A stretch of 64,000 bases of DNA from DASZQY01 sp963843565 (GTDB lineage: Bacteria > Pseudomonadota > Alphaproteobacteria > Rhizobiales > Kaistiaceae). Where the stretch lies: NCBI GenBank assembly GCA_963843565.1, contig CAWJKY010000001.1, forward strand, positions 124,001 to 188,000, read 5' to 3'. Both the position numbers and the translations under genes were made by a program. The notes beneath the pieces were generated by a model. It was not told where the DNA came from. It was given only the letters and a program-made list of their open reading frames with translations, and did not search any database. Each line of letters opens with the position of its first letter. Within the stretch, counting starts at the first letter, position 1. Shown one piece after another: positions 42,784-51,404 of the stretch.

Positions 42784-43569
42784 GTGCTTCTCGAGAACAA
42801 GGTTGCCATCGTCACCGGCGCGGCGCGCGGCATCGGCCATGCGGTGGCCAGACGATTCCTGGAAGACGGCGCGCGCGTCGTCATCGCCGACGTCGACGAA
42901 GACGGCGGCTCGGCCGCGGTCGAGGCGCTCGGCAGTCTCGGCCCGGTGCGCTTCGTCGCCTGCGACGTCGGCGACAAGGCGGCGGTCGACAATCTCGTGG
43001 CGTCGGTGCTGTCCGTCCACGGCCAGATCGACGTGCTGGTCAACAACGCCGGCATTCTTGCCGCGCGCGATTTTCTCGATCTCGACGAGGCCGATTTCGA
43101 CCGCGTCATCCGCGTCAACCTGAAGGGCGCGTTCCTCACCGCCCAGGCGGTGGCGCGTCACATGGTGGAGCGCGTCAAGGCCGGCGGGAAACCCGGCGTC
43201 ATCGTCAACATGAGCTCGGTCAACGCCGTCTTCGCGATCGCCAACCAGGTGCCTTATTCCGCGTCGAAGGGCGGCATCAACCAGCTGACCAAGGTGATGG
43301 CGCTGGCGCTCGCCCCGCACGGCATCCGCGTCAACGCCATCGGGCCGGGCTCGATCAATACGGAGATGCTGGCTTCCACCATGGCCAATCCGGAGGCGCG
43401 GCGGCGCATCCTGTCGCGCACGCCGCTCGGCCGCATCGGCGAGCCCGCCGAGGTGGCGGCGGTCGCCGCCTTCCTCGCCTCGGACATGGCGAGCTACGTC
43501 ACCGGCCAGACCGTCTACGTCGACGGCGGCCGGCTGCCGCTCAACTACACGGTGCCGGTCGCCGAATAG
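42784..43569 (+). CDS. Short-chain dehydrogenase/reductase
   Basis: A 261-residue NAD(P)-dependent oxidoreductase of the classical SDR family. It has cofactor motif TGAARGIGHAVA, acidic Asp after beta-2 (VIADVDED, suggesting NAD preference), NNAG, the catalytic Ser/Tyr/Lys set in MSSVNA...PYSASKGG and a C-terminal VYVDGGRLPLNYTVP. The start is chosen as GTG at 42784 because GGGAG lies about 8 bases upstream; GTG at 42763 is an alternative. The substrate is not evident. It ends next to the convergent trcR-like gene. Confidence 0.88.
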   Translation: MLLENKVAIVTGAARGIGHAVARRFLEDGARVVIADVDEDGGSAAVEALGSLGPVRFVACDVGDKAAVDNLVASVLSVHGQIDVLVNNAGILAARDFLDLDEADFDRVIRVNLKGAFLTAQAVARHMVERVKAGGKPGVIVNMSSVNAVFAIANQVPYSASKGGINQLTKVMALALAPHGIRVNAIGPGSINTEMLASTMANPEARRRILSRTPLGRIGEPAEVAAVAAFLASDMASYVTGQTVYVDGGRLPLNYTVPVAE

Positions 43570-43570
43570 G

Positions 43571-44308
43571 TCAGGCGTCGTCCTCGGGGTCGGTCTCCGG
43601 ACCCTTCATCGACTTCAGCTTGGCGAAAACGGCGCTCGCCTCGTCGGCTTCTTCGCGCTTGGTGTCGCGCTCGGGGCGGGCGGCGGCGGCGAGCGCGGCG
43701 GCCGCGGCGGCGGTCGTGGTGGTCTCGGAGGCCGGCAGGAGTGTGGCGCCCGGCGCCTCGGTCGGCGGCGCCGCCGGCATCGACTTCGCCGCCTTCTCGA
43801 CCTCGAAGTCGAGGTCGATCTGCGAGCAGAGACCGAGCGCCACCGGGTCGGTCGGCTGCAGGTTGTTGGAGTTCCAGTGGGTGCGGCTGCGGATCGATTC
43901 GATCGTCGGCTTGGTGGTGCCGACGAGGCGCATGATCGCCGCGTCCTTCAGTTCGGGGTGGTTGCGCAGCAGCCAGAGGATGGCGTTGGGCCGGTCCTGA
44001 CGGCGCGACACCGGCGTGTAGCGCGGGCCGCGCCGCTTGACGGTGGCCGGCGCCCGCACCTTGGGCGTGGCGAGGCCGAGGCGGGCGTCGGGGTCGGCCT
44101 CGGCCGTCTCGATCGCCTCGCGGGTCAGCTGCCCGGTCAGCACGGGATCGAGCCCCTTGATCGACTGGGCGGCGTCACCGTCGGCGATCGCCTGAACTTC
44201 CAGCGGATGCAGGTGGCAGAAGTCGGCGATCTGGTCGAAGGACAGCGAGGTGTTGTCGACCAGCCAGACGGCGGTTGCCTTGGGCATCAATGGGGTGGCG
44301 CTTGTCAT
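43571..44308 (-). CDS. Cell-cycle transcriptional regulator TrcR-like (DUF1013)
   Basis: A 245-residue protein with the DUF1013 core: MPKATAVWLVDNTSLSFDQIADFCHLHPLEVQAIADGDAAQSIKGLDP (DNA-binding-like helices) and RPNAILWLLRNHPELKDAAIMRLVGTTKPTIESIRSRTHWN. The tail is Ala/Thr-rich. DUF1013 proteins are named TrcR in alphaproteobacteria and act as transcription factors tied to the cell cycle. The start is set at 44308, with AGGA nearby; 44287 is possible. Together with rcdA and the TacA-like gene it adds to the cell-cycle content of this region. Confidence 0.85.
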   Translation of the reverse strand: MTSATPLMPKATAVWLVDNTSLSFDQIADFCHLHPLEVQAIADGDAAQSIKGLDPVLTGQLTREAIETAEADPDARLGLATPKVRAPATVKRRGPRYTPVSRRQDRPNAILWLLRNHPELKDAAIMRLVGTTKPTIESIRSRTHWNSNNLQPTDPVALGLCSQIDLDFEVEKAAKSMPAAPPTEAPGATLLPASETTTTAAAAAALAAAARPERDTKREEADEASAVFAKLKSMKGPETDPEDDA

Positions 44309-44430
44309 TTTCCTTATGTCTCTCCCGCTCGCTTGCCGGGGTTTCCCGCCCGACAAGCCCTCTAGCTGCAACAGCATGAAGGGATGAGCCGCCTATATAG
44401 GGCGGCGCCCGGACAGACGCAAACGCCGTC

Positions 44431-45429
44431 TCAATCCACCGTCAGGATGATCTTGCCGAAGTGGCTGGCCTCCAGATGGCGGTGCGCCGCGACCACCTCC
44501 GCCAGCCGGTAGGTCGAATCGATCACCGGCTGGACGGCGCGGGATTCGAGCAGCGGCCAGACCTTCTCGTGGATCGTCGCCGCGACCCGCCCCTTGAAGG
44601 CGACGGGGCGTGAACGAAGCGTCGAGCCGGTGTGGGTCAGCCGCTTGGCCATCACCAGGCCGAAGTTGGCTTCGGCGCGCGGCCCCCGCTGCACCGAAAC
44701 CTGAACGATGCGTCCCTCTTCGGCCGCCGCCATCTGGTTGCGCTCGACGTATTCGCCGCCGACGATGTCGATGATGACGTCGGCGCCGCGCCCGCCGGTC
44801 GCCTCCTTCACCGCGGCGACGAAATCCGTGGTGCGGTAGTCGATCGCGACGTCGGCGCCGAGCTTCAGGCACGCCGCGCAGCGCTCGGCGCCCCCCGCGG
44901 TGGTGATGACGCGGGCCCCGAAGGCCTTGGCCAGCTGGATCGCGGTGGCGCCGATGCCGGAGCCGCCGCCGTGGATCAGCGCCGTCTCGCCCGCGGTCAA
45001 GTGCCCGCGCTCGAACAGGTTCGGCCACACCGTCATCAGAGCTTCGGGCAGCGCCGCCCCCTCGACGAAGGAATAGCCCGCCGGCAGCAGCAGCGCGTTG
45101 GTCTCATGGACGACGCCGTATTCCGCGTAGCCGCCGCTGGCGACCAGCGCGACCACCGCGTCGCCGATCGCAAAGCGCGTCGCTCCAGTGCCGCGCGCCA
45201 CCACCTCGCCGGCAAATTCCAGCCCGAGGATGTCGGAGGCGCCGGGCGGCGGGGGATAGTTGCCGGCGCGCTGCAGGGCGTCGGCGCGGTTCAGCCCGGC
45301 AGCGTGAATCCGGACCAGCACTTCCTCTGGCCCCGGCCGGGGCAGCGGCCGCTTGATCAGCTGCAGCGCGTCCGGTCCGCCGGGCGGGTCGGCGATGACG
45401 GCCGTCATGGTGTCGGGGAGGGCGCTCAT
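44431..45429 (-). CDS. NAD(P)H quinone oxidoreductase (zinc-free MDR family)
   Basis: A 332-residue medium-chain reductase of the quinone oxidoreductase/PIG3 group. It shows GLNRADALQRAGNYPPPPGASDILGLEFAGEV, the cofactor loop IHGGGSGIGATAIQLAKAFGARVITTAG and KIILTVD at the end. The catalytic zinc ligands of alcohol dehydrogenases are absent, as expected for this group. The start at 45429 is favoured over 45465 by homology. It is a single gene, divergent from the DUF1192 gene. Confidence 0.9.
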   Translation of the reverse strand: MSALPDTMTAVIADPPGGPDALQLIKRPLPRPGPEEVLVRIHAAGLNRADALQRAGNYPPPPGASDILGLEFAGEVVARGTGATRFAIGDAVVALVASGGYAEYGVVHETNALLLPAGYSFVEGAALPEALMTVWPNLFERGHLTAGETALIHGGGSGIGATAIQLAKAFGARVITTAGGAERCAACLKLGADVAIDYRTTDFVAAVKEATGGRGADVIIDIVGGEYVERNQMAAAEEGRIVQVSVQRGPRAEANFGLVMAKRLTHTGSTLRSRPVAFKGRVAATIHEKVWPLLESRAVQPVIDSTYRLAEVVAAHRHLEASHFGKIILTVD

Positions 45430-45509
45430 GGGATCGCAGTAGGCCAACACCAGTGGCGCTGGCAATCGCGGCGCTCTAGCTTTCCTGCAAGCGAAACGGG
45501 GAGGCCGGC

Positions 45510-45701
45510 ATGGCGATGTTCGACGAGGAGGCGCCGAAGCAGAAGCTGGCGCACGAAATCGGGGAGGATCTCTCCAAGCTGTCGCTGGACGAGCTCGCCG
45601 ACCAGATCGAGGTCCTGAAAGCCGAAATCGCGCGGATCGAGGCGGTGCTGGAGGCCAAGAAGGCCAGCGCCACGGCCGCGGAATCCTTCTTCAAACGCTA
45701 A
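45510..45701 (+). CDS. DUF1192 small protein
   Basis: A 63-residue protein (MFDEEAPKQKLAHEIGEDLSKLSLDELADQIEVLKAEIARIEAVLEAKKASATAAESFFK) that matches the DUF1192 family found throughout Hyphomicrobiales. It is mostly helical and acidic. The ATG at 45510 has a GGGGAGG ribosome-binding site. Its role is unknown. It lies upstream of the CtrA-type box and rcdA. Confidence 0.88.
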   Translation: MAMFDEEAPKQKLAHEIGEDLSKLSLDELADQIEVLKAEIARIEAVLEAKKASATAAESFFKR

Positions 45702-45770
45702 CAAAAGCGCCCCGATCTGGTACGCCGAAATGGCTCAGGCTGGGGCTTTGCGACAATCTTCGCGACCCCA

Positions 45771-45785
45771 TTAACCATTCTTTAA
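45771..45785 (+). promoter_or_regulatory. CtrA-type box upstream of rcdA
   Basis: TTAA-CCATTCT-TTAA matches the full CtrA consensus TTAA-N7-TTAA. A second, imperfect TTTA-N6-TTAA follows at about 45788-45801. It lies about 230 bases before rcdA, whose product helps degrade CtrA, suggesting a feedback loop. Confidence 0.65.
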
Positions 45786-45875
45786 GCTTTACGAGGCTTA
45801 ACTCACCCGTCCAGTCATCTGGATTCGAGTGGCTCCTGTCCACTCTGTTTGACGCCTCCCTGTTTAAACTTTCAA

Positions 45876-45896
45876 AGAGCCGCCTCGTGCGGCTCT
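45876..45896. terminator. Hairpin between DUF1192 and rcdA
   Basis: AGAGCCGC (45876-45883) pairs with GCGGCTCT (45889-45896) around CTCGT and is followed by CTCTTTA. It may end upstream transcription or lie in the rcdA leader. Confidence 0.45.
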
Positions 45897-45900
45897 CTCT

Positions 45901-45909
45901 TTATCCACA
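45901..45909 (+). promoter_or_regulatory. Consensus DnaA box
   Basis: TTATCCACA is the textbook DnaA-binding 9-mer. A near-palindrome TCCACAG/CTGTGGA follows within 20 bases. Its place between CtrA-type boxes and rcdA suggests cell-cycle control by DnaA, not an origin, because no AT-rich unwinding region or box cluster is present. Confidence 0.5.
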
Positions 45910-46013
45910 CCAATCCACAGCCTGTGGACAGCCGCCGGACCGATTGTGGCCCGAGGCTTGCGCCGCGTCAGGTCCGGTGTTCCCATATCGGAACGGCTTG
46001 TGGGGTGTGGCGT

Positions 46014-46550
46014 ATGAGTGAAGAGCGTTCGCCGGTCAGAATGACCGAGGCGCCTGTGTTGTTCGGACGGCGGCTGGCCGGTTCCGAGGCCTTCAAGGCG
46101 ATGTTCCGCGAGGGCATGTCCCTCGTCGAGGAAACCGCGACCTATCTGGATGGCGACGGCCGGCGGGAATCCCACCGCCTGAGCCGGGCGGCGTCGCTCG
46201 CGTACGCGACCGAGTCGATGCGGCTCACCACCCGTCTGATGCAGCTTGCCTCGTGGCTCCTCCTCCAGCGCGCCGTCAACGAGGGCGATCTCACCGCCGA
46301 TCAGGCCAATCAGGAGCGCGCCAAGGTCAAGCTGGGCGGCATCTCGACCTCGGTCGGCGGACCGTCGTGGAACGAGCTGCCGGAGCGGCTGCGCACCTTG
46401 ATCGAGCGGTCGCTGCGCCTGCAGGAGCGGGTCGTCCGCCTGCACGAGGCGCTGCGTGCGGCACCGGCGGAGGATACCGGCGACAACCAGGTCCAACGCG
46501 TGCTGGCGCGGCTCAACGAGGCCTTCGGCCCCAAGCGCGAAGCAAGCTGA
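46014..46550 (+). CDS. rcdA: Regulator of CtrA degradation RcdA (DUF1465)
   Basis: A 178-residue, three-helix-bundle protein with the RcdA/DUF1465 core: SEAFKAMFREGMSLVEETATYLDGDGRRESHRLSRAASLAYATESMRLTTRLMQLASWLLLQRAVNEGDLT. In Caulobacter RcdA is an adaptor that, with CpdR and PopA, brings CtrA and other substrates to ClpXP. The start at 46014 is used; ATG at 46041 is an alternative. The 312-base upstream region holds CtrA-type and DnaA boxes. A strong terminator follows. Confidence 0.92.
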   Translation: MSEERSPVRMTEAPVLFGRRLAGSEAFKAMFREGMSLVEETATYLDGDGRRESHRLSRAASLAYATESMRLTTRLMQLASWLLLQRAVNEGDLTADQANQERAKVKLGGISTSVGGPSWNELPERLRTLIERSLRLQERVVRLHEALRAAPAEDTGDNQVQRVLARLNEAFGPKREAS

Positions 46551-46618
46551 GTAGCCGCCCGTCGGCGGCGGCAAGCTGGCGCAGGCGCGCGGGCCTTCTT
46601 CGGAATCCTCCAAAAGCA

Positions 46619-46646
46619 AAAACCCCGGCGCGATGGCCGGGGTTTT
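46619..46646. terminator. Bidirectional intrinsic terminator between rcdA and rpmE
   Basis: AAAACCCCGGC pairs perfectly with GCCGGGGTTTT around a 6-base loop. A-rich and T-rich flanks allow termination in both directions, serving rcdA and the convergent rpmE. Confidence 0.88.
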
Positions 46647-46679
46647 CGTTTCACGGGTCGCGTGGGTCGAAAGGCGCGG

Positions 46680-46925
46680 CTACTTGCTGCCCGTCGAGCC
46701 GTCGCCGCTCATCAGGCCCTTGTAGCGGGTCTTGAAGCGCGACACGCGGCCGCCGCGGTCGACGATGTGCTGGCCGCCGCCGGTCCAGGCCGGGTGGGTC
46801 TTGGGGTCGATGTCGAGGTGGAGCGTCGCGCCCGCCTCGCCATAGGTCGAGCGCGTGGCGTATTCGGTCCCATCCGTCATCACGACCTTGATCTCGTGAT
46901 AGTTGGGGTGGATGTCCTTCTTCAT
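46680..46925 (-). CDS. rpmE: 50S ribosomal protein L31
   Basis: An 81-residue L31 (MKKDIHPNYHEIKVVMTDGTEYATRSTYGEAGATLHLDIDPKTHPAWTGGGQHIVDRGGRVSRFKTRYKGL). The zinc-binding Cys pairs of the classic form are missing, so it is the zinc-independent type, like the L36 in this window. The start at 46925 is the family start; the frame to 47009 adds unrelated codons. Confidence 0.95.
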   Translation of the reverse strand: MKKDIHPNYHEIKVVMTDGTEYATRSTYGEAGATLHLDIDPKTHPAWTGGGQHIVDRGGRVSRFKTRYKGLMSGDGSTGSK

Positions 46926-47025
46926 GGGAATCCCCTGAAAACACTGGCGCCGGCGAGGCGGCCGGCGGTTCTGGGGCAGGGATATAGCCGGGCGGGCGAG
47001 GCGAGGCAACCGGTCGGTCGAAACC

Positions 47026-48051
47026 CTACGGCGCGGTCAGCTTCAGCTCGATGCGCCGGTTCTTGGCGTAGGCGTCGGGGGTGTCGCCGTCCTCCAGCGG
47101 CTGGAACTCGCCGTAGCCGGCCGCAACCAGATGGTCGGGCGGGATGCCTTGCGAGATGAAGAACTGGACGACCGAGATGGCGCGCGCCGCCGACAGGTCC
47201 CAGTTGGACTTGAACCGCCCGCCGGGGCTGATCGGCTGCTTGTCGGTGTGGCCGTTGACCTGGAGCACCCAGCCGAGATCGCCGGGGATCTCGGCGAGGA
47301 GCTGCTTGACCGCGTCGGCGACCTTGGCGAGTTCGTCGCCGCCGGCCGGGCTGATGTCGGCGGACCCGACGGCGAACAGCACCTCCGACTGGAAGACGAA
47401 GCGGTCGCCGACGATGCGGATGTCGGGCCGGTCGCCGAGAATCTGGCGCAGCCGCCCGAAGAAGTCGGAGCGGTAGCGGGCGAGTTCCTGGACGCGCTGG
47501 GCGAGCGCCACGTTCAGCCGGCGGCCGAGGTCGGCGATCTGCGCCTGGCTTTCCTTGTCCTTGCTCTCTGATGCGTTGAGGGCGTCCTCGAGGGCGGCGA
47601 TCTGGCGGCGGAGCGCCGAGATCTGCTGGTTGAGCAGTTCGACCTGCGAAAGCGCCCGGGCGCTGATCTGCTTCTCGGTGTCGAGCTGGTTGTTGAGGTC
47701 GGTGATCTGGGTGCCGGCCGAGGCGGAGGCGGACGACTGCGCGTCCAGCAGCCCCTGCAGCCGGTCGCGGTCGCTCTGGGTCGCGTTCAGGCTTGCCTGC
47801 AAGCTCGCCAGATTGTCGGTGAGGTTGCTATTGCTGGCGCGCTCCAGCGCCAGCATCTGGGTCAGTTCGGCGATCTGCGCGTTGAGGCGCTGGAGCACCG
47901 TGTCCTTGCCGGTGATCTCGCGCGACAGCAGGTATTGCACCAGCGCGAAGATCGACAGCAGGAAGATGAAGACCAGCAGCAGGTTGGTCAGCACGTCGAC
48001 GAACGCCGGCCAGTATTCGGCGCGTGCGCTAAGGCGGCGGCCGCGAGCCAC
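47026..48051 (-). CDS. MotB/OmpA-type peptidoglycan-binding protein with one membrane helix
   Basis: A 341-residue protein starting with GTG at 48051. It has one N-terminal helix (FVDVLTNLLLVFIFLLSIFALVQYLL) with a MotB-like Asp in VDVLTN, then about 150 residues of coiled coil, and a C-terminal OmpA domain (VNGHTDKQPISPGGRFKSNWDLSAARAISVVQFF, AAGYGEFQPLEDG, KNRRIELKL) that binds peptidoglycan. It follows a MotA/TolQ-like gene by six bases, so the pair probably forms a proton-driven cell-wall-anchored complex. No flagellar genes are nearby. Confidence 0.88.
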   Translation of the reverse strand: MARGRRLSARAEYWPAFVDVLTNLLLVFIFLLSIFALVQYLLSREITGKDTVLQRLNAQIAELTQMLALERASNSNLTDNLASLQASLNATQSDRDRLQGLLDAQSSASASAGTQITDLNNQLDTEKQISARALSQVELLNQQISALRRQIAALEDALNASESKDKESQAQIADLGRRLNVALAQRVQELARYRSDFFGRLRQILGDRPDIRIVGDRFVFQSEVLFAVGSADISPAGGDELAKVADAVKQLLAEIPGDLGWVLQVNGHTDKQPISPGGRFKSNWDLSAARAISVVQFFISQGIPPDHLVAAGYGEFQPLEDGDTPDAYAKNRRIELKLTAP

Positions 48052-48057
48052 GGGCTG

Positions 48058-49113
48058 CTACTCGCCCGCCTGCGGCGCCTGGAGAGCCTTGGCGATCGAT
48101 TCCAGAACCGCGTGAATCTCGCGCTGCTGCGTCGCCTGGGTCTCCGCCCAGCTCTTCACGGTCTGCTGTTCGTTGCGCATGTGCAGGATGAGGCCCTGGA
48201 TGCCCTCGGCGAGGTTGGCCATGGCGGTGGTGGCGCGCTGGGTGCCGCCGCTGGCGGCGGCGTCGGCGGCGGGCGCCGCGCCGCGGCCCTCCTGGATGGT
48301 GCGCGACAGCCGTTCGATGGCGACACGCAGGTCTTCCGCCGTGGTCTCGCCGGTGCCGCGGGCTTCAAGAAGCTCCGGGTCGAGGTCGGTGACCGTCGAC
48401 AGCCAGTCTTCCAGGTCGTTGTAGAACATCGACTGGCCCTGGCCCGACTGCAGGTCGAGGAAACCCAGGACCAGCGAACCGGCGAGGCCGAACAGCGACG
48501 AGGAGAACGCCACGCCCATGCCGCGCAGCGGCGCGGCGAGGCCGGTCTTGAGGTCCTCGAAGATGACGCCGGTGTTGGCCGACGACACGTCGAGGGTCTG
48601 GATGGTGTTGGCGACCGCGCTCACCGTCTGCAGCAGGCCCCAGAAGGTGCCGAGCAGCCCCAGGAAGATCAGCAGGCTGGTCAGGTAGCGCCCCATGTCG
48701 CGGTCTTCGTCGAGGCGCATCTGGATGGAATCGAGGATCGACCGCATGGTCTGGGTCGAGATCGCCATGCGCCCGATGCGGTCGCCGAGCAGCGTCGCCA
48801 TCGGTGCCAGCAGAACCGGCGGCCGGTCGACCTCGACGCCGGGCTCGGCGATGCGGAAGGTGTTGACCCAGCGGATTTCCGGGAAAAGGCGGAAGATCTG
48901 CCGGAACGACAGGGCGATGCCGATGACCAGCACCGCGATGATGACCGCGTTCAGCGCGGGGTTTGCCTGAAACGCCGCGATCACCTGCCGGTAGAGAATG
49001 AGCGTGATGAAGGCCGCGATGATCAGGAAGATCGACATCCGCCAGAGGTAAACCTGGGGGCTGGCGAGCTTGTAAGGGTCGTATTCGCGCCGCCGACGCC
49101 TGAATCCGAGCAC
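48058..49113 (-). CDS. MotA/TolQ/ExbB-type membrane protein
   Basis: A 351-residue protein starting with GTG at 49113, with about four membrane helices. The MotA/TolQ/ExbB core is TSLLIFLGLLGTFWGLLQTVSAVANTIQTLD followed by GLAAPLRGMGVAFSSSLFGLAGSLVLGFLDLQ. The C-terminal tail is Ala-rich and coiled. With the downstream OmpA-type partner it resembles a stator unit. Pairs of this shape are common in Hyphomicrobiales with no assigned role. Confidence 0.88.
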   Translation of the reverse strand: MLGFRRRRREYDPYKLASPQVYLWRMSIFLIIAAFITLILYRQVIAAFQANPALNAVIIAVLVIGIALSFRQIFRLFPEIRWVNTFRIAEPGVEVDRPPVLLAPMATLLGDRIGRMAISTQTMRSILDSIQMRLDEDRDMGRYLTSLLIFLGLLGTFWGLLQTVSAVANTIQTLDVSSANTGVIFEDLKTGLAAPLRGMGVAFSSSLFGLAGSLVLGFLDLQSGQGQSMFYNDLEDWLSTVTDLDPELLEARGTGETTAEDLRVAIERLSRTIQEGRGAAPAADAAASGGTQRATTAMANLAEGIQGLILHMRNEQQTVKSWAETQATQQREIHAVLESIAKALQAPQAGE

Positions 49114-49199
49114 TTTGCCTCTGTTCTCCGTGCGCTAGGCGAAAAACCTATCGTGATTTGTTGACCGCGATAAGCGGCAAAATCACGGTCGTCCCCGCT

Positions 49200-49997
49200 C
49201 TATGTGTGGGCGCTCTGTTTGAGCGTGGCGAGAAGGGCGGCGTGGATCGGCTCGCTGCCGGCCACGATGCCGCCCGTCGCGAACATGTCCTCGGCGCCGG
49301 TCAGGCCGCTGACGAGGCCGCCGGCCTCGCGCACGATGACGATGCCGGCCGCCATGTCCCAGGCGCTGAGGCCGCGTTCCCAGAAGGCGTCGTAGCGTCC
49401 CGACGCCACCCAGGCGAGGTCGATGGCCGCCGAGCCCGCCCGCCGCACGCCCGACGTCTGGCGCAGCACCGAACCGAGTTCGGCGATGAAGCGGTCGTAG
49501 CCCGGCCGGCCGATATTGGGCGTGCCGGTCGCGATAACCGAATTCTTCAGTTCGCGGCGCGCCGCCACCCGGATGCGCCGGTCGTTGAAGTAGGCGCCCT
49601 GGCCCTTCTCGGCGACGTAGAGCTCGTTCATCACCGGATTGTAGATGACGCCCGCGACAAGCTGGCCGTCGCGCTCGAGGCCGATCGAGACCGAGAAGAT
49701 CGGGATGCCGTGCAGGAAGTTCGTCGTCCCGTCGAGCGGGTCGATGATCCAGCGGTGAGTGGCGTCGCTGCCGTCAAGGGCGCCGCTCTCCTCGCTCAGG
49801 ATGGCGTAGTTCGGGCGCGCCTTGCGCAGCTCGGCGATCACGACTTCCTCGGCGCGCCGGTCGGCCGCCGAGACGAAGTCACCCGGCCCCTTCAGCGAGA
49901 CCTGCAGGTTCTCCACCTCGCCGAAGTCGCGGGTCAGCCCGCGGCCGGCCTTGAGCGCCGCCTGGACCATGACGTTGAGAAGAGCGGAGCGGGCCAT
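49200..49997 (-). CDS. Inositol monophosphatase family protein (SuhB-like)
   Basis: A 265-residue Mg2+-dependent phosphatase with all family metal-binding motifs: GDFVSAADRRAEE, ILSEESG, WIIDPLDGTTNFLHGIPIFSVSI and LSAWDMAAGIVIVREAGG. It hydrolyses inositol phosphates or similar sugar phosphates; SuhB members also bind RNA polymerase. Length and start are typical. It sits downstream of the Sel1 gene on the same strand, with a 78-base gap. Confidence 0.9.
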   Translation of the reverse strand: MARSALLNVMVQAALKAGRGLTRDFGEVENLQVSLKGPGDFVSAADRRAEEVVIAELRKARPNYAILSEESGALDGSDATHRWIIDPLDGTTNFLHGIPIFSVSIGLERDGQLVAGVIYNPVMNELYVAEKGQGAYFNDRRIRVAARRELKNSVIATGTPNIGRPGYDRFIAELGSVLRQTSGVRRAGSAAIDLAWVASGRYDAFWERGLSAWDMAAGIVIVREAGGLVSGLTGAEDMFATGGIVAGSEPIHAALLATLKQSAHT

Positions 49998-50075
49998 GCG
50001 CTAGAAAAGGCTATGTGCGAGGGGGCGAGGAGACGGGCGCGCTTCTAGCACCACGTTTCGGGCGCCCGGGCAAGG

Positions 50076-51404
50076 TCAATCGAGCGGCCAGCGTTGCGCG
50101 GCGGCGGTGGCTTGCTGGCGCTGGGCGTCGGTGAGGGTCGCGACGAACTTGTCGAGGAAGGGGTCGTCCTTGCCGGCGGCGCGGGCGAGGAAGTGCCACT
50201 TGGCGGCGGCCACTGGGTCGGCGGCGAGGCCGCGGCCGACCGTGTAGAGACGCGCCAGCCGGTTCTGGGCGATCGGATTGCCGACCTGGGCGGCGCGCTG
50301 GAACCATTGCGCCGCGCCCGCCTCGTCGGCGGCGACGCCGATGCCGTTGAACAGGCGAATGGCGTACTCGACCTCCGCCGAGATCTGTCCGGCCTTGGCC
50401 GCCTTGGCGAACCATTCGGTTGCCGTCTGGTCGTTCTTGGCGACGCCGCGCCCGTCCGCGTAGAGCTGGGCCAGCACATACTGGGCGTTGGCGTTGCCGG
50501 CCTCGGCGGCCTTGGTGAAGAGCGCCGCCGCCTTCGCCGGGTCGGCGGTGCCGACGTCGCCTTCCAGCGTCAGCAGCGCCAGATTGTAGGTCGCGGTGAT
50601 GTCGCCGCCGGCCGCCGCCTTCTGGAAGTAGTCGGCCGCCTTCCTGGTGTCGGCGGAAACCCCGCGCCCGTCCAGATACATCATGCCGAGCGCCAGTTGC
50701 GCCTTGGCGTCGCCGCCGTCGGCGGCGAACTGATACCAGTTGGCCGCCTGCTTGGGGTCGCGCGGCACGCCGTAGCCGCCCTCGTAGATCAGGCCGAGCA
50801 GCGTCTGGGCGGCGGCGTCGCCAGCCTCGGCGCGCGGGATCGCAAGCGAGAAGGCGTGCAGATAGTAGCCGCGCTGGAAGGCGCCGTAGGCCTCGTCGGC
50901 GCCGCTCACCGGCGGCGTCTGGCCGTCGGTGGTGGCGGCGCTGGCGGCGGACGTGCTGTTGTCCGCAGGGGGCGGCGCCAGCGAACCGTTGGTGGGCAGC
51001 GTCGCGCCGCCCACGCCGGCGACCGGGGCGGCGGGCGGCGGCAAGGTGACGTCGGGGGCCGGCGGGGTCGTGTCGGTGGCGGTGTCGGCGGCGGTGCCGG
51101 TATCGCTGGAGGGCGGGGCCATGGCGTCGGGGGCAGGGGCCTCGCCGGTGCCTTCCCCGGGGCGCAGATGCGGCACCGGAGGCGTCTCCGCCTGTGGCGG
51201 TGGCGTCGACGTCGTGGTGGTGGTCGTCGTGGTGCCGCCGCCGCTGAGGTCGATGACCGGACCGCTGCTGCCGCCTCTGGCGGCGGGCTTTGGCGCCGGA
51301 CTGCTGGCGGGCGGTGGCGTCAGCACGATCTGGGCGAGCGCCGGAAGGCAGAATCCGGTGGCGAGCGTGGCCAGCGCGGCGAGGAGGAGGGCGCGGAGCT
51401 TCAT
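50076..51404 (-). CDS. Secreted Sel1-repeat protein
   Basis: A 442-residue protein: a signal peptide (MKLRALLLAALATLATGFCLPALAQ), a Pro/Ala/Thr-rich region to about 220, and then at least six Sel1-like repeats (for example PRAEAGDAAAQTLLGLIYEGGYGVPRDPKQAANWYQFAADGGDAKAQLALGMMYLDGRGV). Sel1 repeats mediate protein contacts. The ATG at 51404 overlaps the thiE stop by four bases (ATGA); the longer frame lies inside thiE. It is probably a periplasmic adaptor. Confidence 0.88.
   Translation of the reverse strand: MKLRALLLAALATLATGFCLPALAQIVLTPPPASSPAPKPAARGGSSGPVIDLSGGGTTTTTTTTSTPPPQAETPPVPHLRPGEGTGEAPAPDAMAPPSSDTGTAADTATDTTPPAPDVTLPPPAAPVAGVGGATLPTNGSLAPPPADNSTSAASAATTDGQTPPVSGADEAYGAFQRGYYLHAFSLAIPRAEAGDAAAQTLLGLIYEGGYGVPRDPKQAANWYQFAADGGDAKAQLALGMMYLDGRGVSADTRKAADYFQKAAAGGDITATYNLALLTLEGDVGTADPAKAAALFTKAAEAGNANAQYVLAQLYADGRGVAKNDQTATEWFAKAAKAGQISAEVEYAIRLFNGIGVAADEAGAAQWFQRAAQVGNPIAQNRLARLYTVGRGLAADPVAAAKWHFLARAAGKDDPFLDKFVATLTDAQRQQATAAAQRWPLD

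Noticed and set aside
45702..46013. Possible replication origin
   Set aside because: CtrA and DnaA boxes are present, but only one good DnaA box, no AT-rich unwinding element and no origin-type neighbours (hemE, parAB, dnaA).
47026..49113. Zorya-type defence genes (ZorA/ZorB)
   Set aside because: The MotA/OmpA-like pair stands alone in a core region with no ZorC-E or other defence genes.
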